In this document: one piece after another, positions 60,991 to 64,000 of the stretch
Layout: each line of letters starts with the position of its first letter
Position numbering within the stretch: the first letter of the stretch is position 1
Notes under the pieces: model-generated
Databases searched by the model: none
What the model saw: the letters and a program-made list of their open reading frames with translations, nothing else
Told to the model about the DNA's origin: nothing
Translations under genes and position numbers: made by a program
Source of the DNA: Scleromatobacter humisilvae
GTDB lineage: Bacteria; Pseudomonadota; Gammaproteobacteria; Burkholderiales; Burkholderiaceae_C
Direction: 5' to 3'
DNA length: 64,000 nt
NCBI RefSeq assembly: GCF_023231945.1
Contig: NZ_JAJLJH010000003.1
Location: 434,001-498,000, forward strand

Positions 60991-61308
60991 ATGGCAGACC
61001 TGCAGCAGCTGATTCGGCAAAAGGCCGATCTCGAGAGACAAATCGCTCAACTGAATTCAAAAGGGCGCCAGGACGCGATCGACGAGATTCGCAGGATCAT
61101 GACCGAACACGGTCTGACGTCCGAGGACATCTCGGCCCCCGCGCGCGGACGCAAGGCCGGCACCAAGCTCGATGGCACCGAGCGCAAGGCGGTCGCCGCC
61201 AAGTACAAGGACGACCAGGGCAACCAGTGGACGGGCCGCGGCCTCAAGCCGCGCTGGCTCACCGCGGCGCTGGCCGCGGGCCGCAAGCTGGAAGACTTCG
61301 CGGTCTGA
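60991..61308 (+). CDS. H-NS family nucleoid protein (BprA type)
   Basis: 105 residues. A helical N-terminal oligomerisation part (MADLQQLIRQKADLERQIAQL) is joined by a linker to the C-terminal DNA-binding motif YKDDQGNQWTGRGLKPRWL, the H-NS signature. H-NS proteins silence A+T-rich foreign DNA. The ATG at 60991 has AAGG six bases upstream; the ATG at 60985 has no such site. It lies alone on the plus strand inside an otherwise minus-strand amino-acid biosynthesis series. Confidence 0.92.
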   Translation: MADLQQLIRQKADLERQIAQLNSKGRQDAIDEIRRIMTEHGLTSEDISAPARGRKAGTKLDGTERKAVAAKYKDDQGNQWTGRGLKPRWLTAALAAGRKLEDFAV

Positions 61309-61363
61309 GCACCGCGACGCCATCGCTCGTCTCTCCGAACCTCGCAGCGAAGGAGTGTCCGAC

Positions 61364-61936
61364 ATGAACCATCGCATCGCCGTCCTGGCGCTGGCCGCCT
61401 TCGCGCTCCTCGCAGGCGCCCCGGCCGGCGCGGAGGAATTGCCGTACCGGATCAGCGACGTCATCACCGGCTCGCTGGTGCCGCAGGACATCATCCGCTC
61501 CGCCACGCCTTTCGACGGCCGCTACGGCGACCTGACGCCGCAGCAGAAGGCCGCCCTCGCCGACGACTACGAGAACCTGCCCGCCGGCGACGAGCCGCCC
61601 TATCCGCTCTACGGGCTGCGCCACATGATCAAGTCCGTGGTGCGGTACGCGGACACGGCGGGTCCGGTCGGTCCCCTGGTCGCCGGCGTCGTTGTCGACT
61701 CGCAGGGGCGTGCCGGCGAGGTCACCGTCTACCGCGCGCCGGACGCGGAGACGGCCCGCATCATCGCGGCGGCGCTGTCGCTCGAGCCGTACAAGCCGGC
61801 GGTGTGCCACGGCCAACCCTGCAAGATGACCTACCTCCTGCGGCTGGACTTCCCGAAGCGCGGCGGCCAGCCGGTGACGACGTCGTCGTTCAGCCGATAC
61901 GACCCCACGTCGCACTCGATCACCGGTTCGCACTGA
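61364..61936 (+). CDS. Exported protein with TonB-C-like domain, unknown function
   Basis: 190 residues. AAGGAG precedes the ATG at 61364. A signal peptide ends near AGA-E (about 23). The C-terminal half (VVVDSQGRAGEVTVYRAPDAE, then PYKPAVCHGQPCKMTYLLRLDF) has the rhythm of the TonB C-terminal fold, with a Cys pair. No membrane helix is present beyond the signal. It lies 55 bases after hns. The family assignment is tentative. Confidence 0.65.
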   Translation: MNHRIAVLALAAFALLAGAPAGAEELPYRISDVITGSLVPQDIIRSATPFDGRYGDLTPQQKAALADDYENLPAGDEPPYPLYGLRHMIKSVVRYADTAGPVGPLVAGVVVDSQGRAGEVTVYRAPDAETARIIAAALSLEPYKPAVCHGQPCKMTYLLRLDFPKRGGQPVTTSSFSRYDPTSHSITGSH

Positions 61937-61996
61937 CGCGCCCGAGGGGCGCAACGATGGCGCCCGGCGACGGGCGGCGTCCTGGCCTGGCCGGCG

Positions 61997-63100
61997 TCAG
62001 TGCACGTCGACCGGGTAGGTGCCCAGGATCTTGAAGAACCCGCAGGCCTTGCGCAGTTTGTCGAGGGCGTGGCGGACGTTGTCGGTGTCGGGGTGGCCCT
62101 CGATGTCGATGTAGAAGTAGTACTCCCACTGGCCCGACCGCGCGGGGCGCGATTCGAACTTCGTCATCGACACGCCGTTGGCCTTCAGCGGCACGAGCAT
62201 GTCGTGCAGCGCGCCGGGGCGGTTCGATACGGTGACCACGAGGCTGGTGCAGTCGTGGCCGGACGCCTTCGGCGCGGGATGGCGCTCGGGATGCGTGATG
62301 ATCGCGAAGCGCGTGCGGTTGTTGGCGTCGTCCTGGATCGCGGGCGAGACCACGTGCAAGCCGTATTCGCTGCCCGCGCGCGTGCTCGCGACGGCCGCGA
62401 GCGTCGGGTCCAGCGACGCGAGGCGCGCGCCTTCGGCGTTGCTGGCGACGGGCCGGCGCTCGGCGTGCGGCAGGTGGTCGTTGAGCCACATGTGGCATTG
62501 CGCGAGCGCCTGCGGATGTGCGCAGACGGCCGAGATGCCCGCCAGCGAGTTCGTCTTGCGCAGCAGGTTGTGGCGCACGAACAGGCTGGTCTCGCCGATG
62601 ATGAACAGCGGCGTCACGAGGAACTGGTCGAGCGAGCGCGCGACCATGCCTTCGGTGGAGTTCTCGACCGGCACGACGCCGAAGTCGGCTGCGCCGGCGG
62701 TGGTCGTGCGGAAGACCTCGTCGACGCTCGCGCACGGCACGCGCACGATGGACGAGCCGAAGAAGCCGAGCGCGGCTTCCTCGCTGAACGTGCCGGCCGG
62801 GCCGAGGTAGGCGACGCGCGTGGGCGTCTCCAGCGCGCGGCACGCGGACATGATCTCGCGCCAGATCGGCGCCACGCTCTCGGTCATCAGCGGGCCGGTG
62901 TTCTCGGCCTTCAATCCATCGATGACCTGCGCCTCGCGCTCGGGCCGGAAGGCGACCGAACCCTCGCGCTTCTTGACCTCGCCCACCGTCTGCGCCAGCG
63001 TGGCGCGGCGGTTCAGCGCGGCGAGCAGCTCGCGATCGAGCGCGTCGATCTGCACGCGCAGCGCGAGCAGCTCGGGATTCGGGGCGTCTTTCTCAGCCAT
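61997..63100 (-). CDS. pheA: Bifunctional chorismate mutase / prephenate dehydratase
   Basis: 367 residues. An AroQ-type chorismate mutase (about 8-90, [19 protein letters not shown]) is joined to prephenate dehydratase (about 95-275, [16 protein letters not shown] and the catalytic NRTRFAII). An ACT domain (about 285-360) ends it, with the phenylalanine-binding ESRP in [19 protein letters not shown]. This is the enzyme that leads to phenylalanine, and the ACT domain gives feedback control. Its start overlaps the serC stop by eight bases. Confidence 0.97.
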   Translation of the reverse strand: MAEKDAPNPELLALRVQIDALDRELLAALNRRATLAQTVGEVKKREGSVAFRPEREAQVIDGLKAENTGPLMTESVAPIWREIMSACRALETPTRVAYLGPAGTFSEEAALGFFGSSIVRVPCASVDEVFRTTTAGAADFGVVPVENSTEGMVARSLDQFLVTPLFIIGETSLFVRHNLLRKTNSLAGISAVCAHPQALAQCHMWLNDHLPHAERRPVASNAEGARLASLDPTLAAVASTRAGSEYGLHVVSPAIQDDANNRTRFAIITHPERHPAPKASGHDCTSLVVTVSNRPGALHDMLVPLKANGVSMTKFESRPARSGQWEYYFYIDIEGHPDTDNVRHALDKLRKACGFFKILGTYPVDVH

Positions 63101-64000
63101 GGGTCTTCTCGAATTCCTGCAGCCAGGCGACCAGCGCGCGCACGCCGGCGACGGGCATCGCGTTGTAGATCGAGGCGCGCATGCCGCCCACGCTCTTGTG
63201 GCCCTTGAGCGCGAGCAGGCCGCGCTCCTTCGCGCCGGCGAGGAAGGCGTCGTTGAGCGACTCGTCGCGCAGCCAGAACGGCACGTTCATCCGCGAACGC
63301 GACGCGGCCGCGACGCGGTTGACGTAGAAGCCGGTGGCGTCGAGCGCCTCGTACAGCAGCGCCGACTTCTCGGCCGCGCGCGCATCCATCGCCGCGACGC
63401 CGCCGTTGGCCTTGATCCACTTGAAGGTGAGGCCGGCGACGTAGATCGCCCACGTCGGCGGCGTGTTGAACATCGAGCCGTTGTCGGCGACGATCCTGTA
63501 GTCGAACGCGGACGGCGTGATCGGCAGCGCGTGGCCCAGGAGGTCGTCGCGCACGATGACCATGGTCAGGCCGGCGGGGCCGACGTTCTTCTGCGCGCCG
63601 GCGAAGGCCAGGCCCACGCGCGACCAGTCGATCGGGCGCGACAGGATGTGCGAAGAGCAGTCGATCACCAGCGGCGCGTCCGTGCCGAGCGCGGCGAGGT
63701 CGGGAAGCGCGTGGAACTCGACGCCGTCGATCGTCTCGTTGGAGCAGATGTGCAGGTAGGACGCGCCCTTGCGCAGCGCCCATGTCGACGGATCGGGGAT
63801 CGCGCTGTCGGCGCTGCCCGAGTTCGTCGCGACGACGGCGACGTCCGCATAGCGGCGCGCCTCGGCGATCGACTTCTTCGACCAGCTGCCCGTCTGCACG
63901 AAGTCGACCTGCCCGCCGCGCGACAGGTTCATCGGCACGATGGCGTTCTCGCCGAGCCCGCCGCCCTGCAGGAACAGGATGCGAAAGCCGGCCGGCACGG
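63093..64000 (-). CDS. serC: Phosphoserine aminotransferase (5' end cut by window edge)
   Basis: The C-terminal 302 or so residues of SerC; about 60 N-terminal residues lie beyond the right edge. SerC is a PLP enzyme making phosphoserine from 3-phosphohydroxypyruvate. The PLP lysine lies in [12 protein letters not shown]. The Gly-rich [18 protein letters not shown] and [17 protein letters not shown] are family marks. The stop overlaps the pheA start by eight bases, the usual serC-pheA coupling. Confidence 0.96.
   Translation of the reverse strand, partial: VPAGFRILFLQGGGLGENAIVPMNLSRGGQVDFVQTGSWSKKSIAEARRYADVAVVATNSGSADSAIPDPSTWALRKGASYLHICSNETIDGVEFHALPDLAALGTDAPLVIDCSSHILSRPIDWSRVGLAFAGAQKNVGPAGLTMVIVRDDLLGHALPITPSAFDYRIVADNGSMFNTPPTWAIYVAGLTFKWIKANGGVAAMDARAAEKSALLYEALDATGFYVNRVAAASRSRMNVPFWLRDESLNDAFLAGAKERGLLALKGHKSVGGMRASIYNAMPVAGVRALVAWLQEFEKTHG

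Noticed and set aside
1-64000. CRISPR arrays, tRNA or rRNA genes, insertion sequences, prophage genes
   Set aside because: I found no regularly spaced repeats, no tRNA T-loop pattern within a cloverleaf, no transposase or integrase, and no phage structural genes.

Overview
This window is a gene-dense, very G+C-rich bacterial chromosome segment. It looks like a betaproteobacterium of the order Burkholderiales, probably near the Rubrivivax/Roseateles/Leptothrix group. The clues are a fused aroA-cmk gene beside rpsA and ihfB, the serC-pheA-tyrA order, a phasin, a Tat-exported HiPIP, a BprA-type H-NS protein, and the rpsP-rimM-trmD-rplS / rsgA / orn backbone. This placement is inference from gene content. 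I saw no rRNA, tRNA, CRISPR array, insertion sequence or phage module.

Layout. 1-8 kb: a divergent MFS/LysR pair, a phasin with a long palindrome upstream, a DUF1566 lipoprotein, a divergent hydrolase/MarR pair, HiPIP, and three small membrane-protein genes of unknown role. 8-22 kb: the ribosome and tRNA-modification operon rpsP-rimM-trmD-rplS ending in a strong terminator, a saccharopine-dehydrogenase-like/DUF4166 pair, Nudix, CobD/CbiB-like, an ICMT-like methyltransferase, M48 peptidase-rsgA, then orn. An apparently lineage-specific block (18.2-21.1 kb) of exported or stress-type proteins sits between M48 and orn. 22-31 kb: MATE pump, DUF2087 protein, an exported lipase-OmpW operon, an M13 peptidase, and a compositionally different stretch with orphan genes (about 29.5-30.7 kb). 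31-41 kb: a LysR-gluQRS operon in which gluQRS runs in frame into an FKBP isomerase, a trhO-hydrolase pair, dnaE, an exported protein and a patatin.

41-52.7 kb is a lipopolysaccharide region. It has three sugar transferase-like genes, a fully overlapping operon for ADP-heptose (gmhA, rfaE1/hldA, rfaE2/hldC, gmhB) plus a GT4 transferase, two tandem GT9 heptosyltransferase paralogues, and lapB/lapA, which govern LPS assembly and LpxC turnover. No hldD epimerase is present in the window.

52.8-64 kb: a Rieske oxygenase/SRPBCC operon and a divergent small hydrolase, then ihfB-rpsA-(aroA-cmk)-tyrA. An H-NS gene and an exported TonB-like protein on the other strand interrupt the series before pheA-serC. 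This run joins aromatic amino-acid, serine, nucleotide and translation functions in the order usual for Burkholderiales.

Twelve gene junctions use 4-base stop/start overlaps (ATGA, GTGA, TTGA), and several of these decide GTG or TTG starts.
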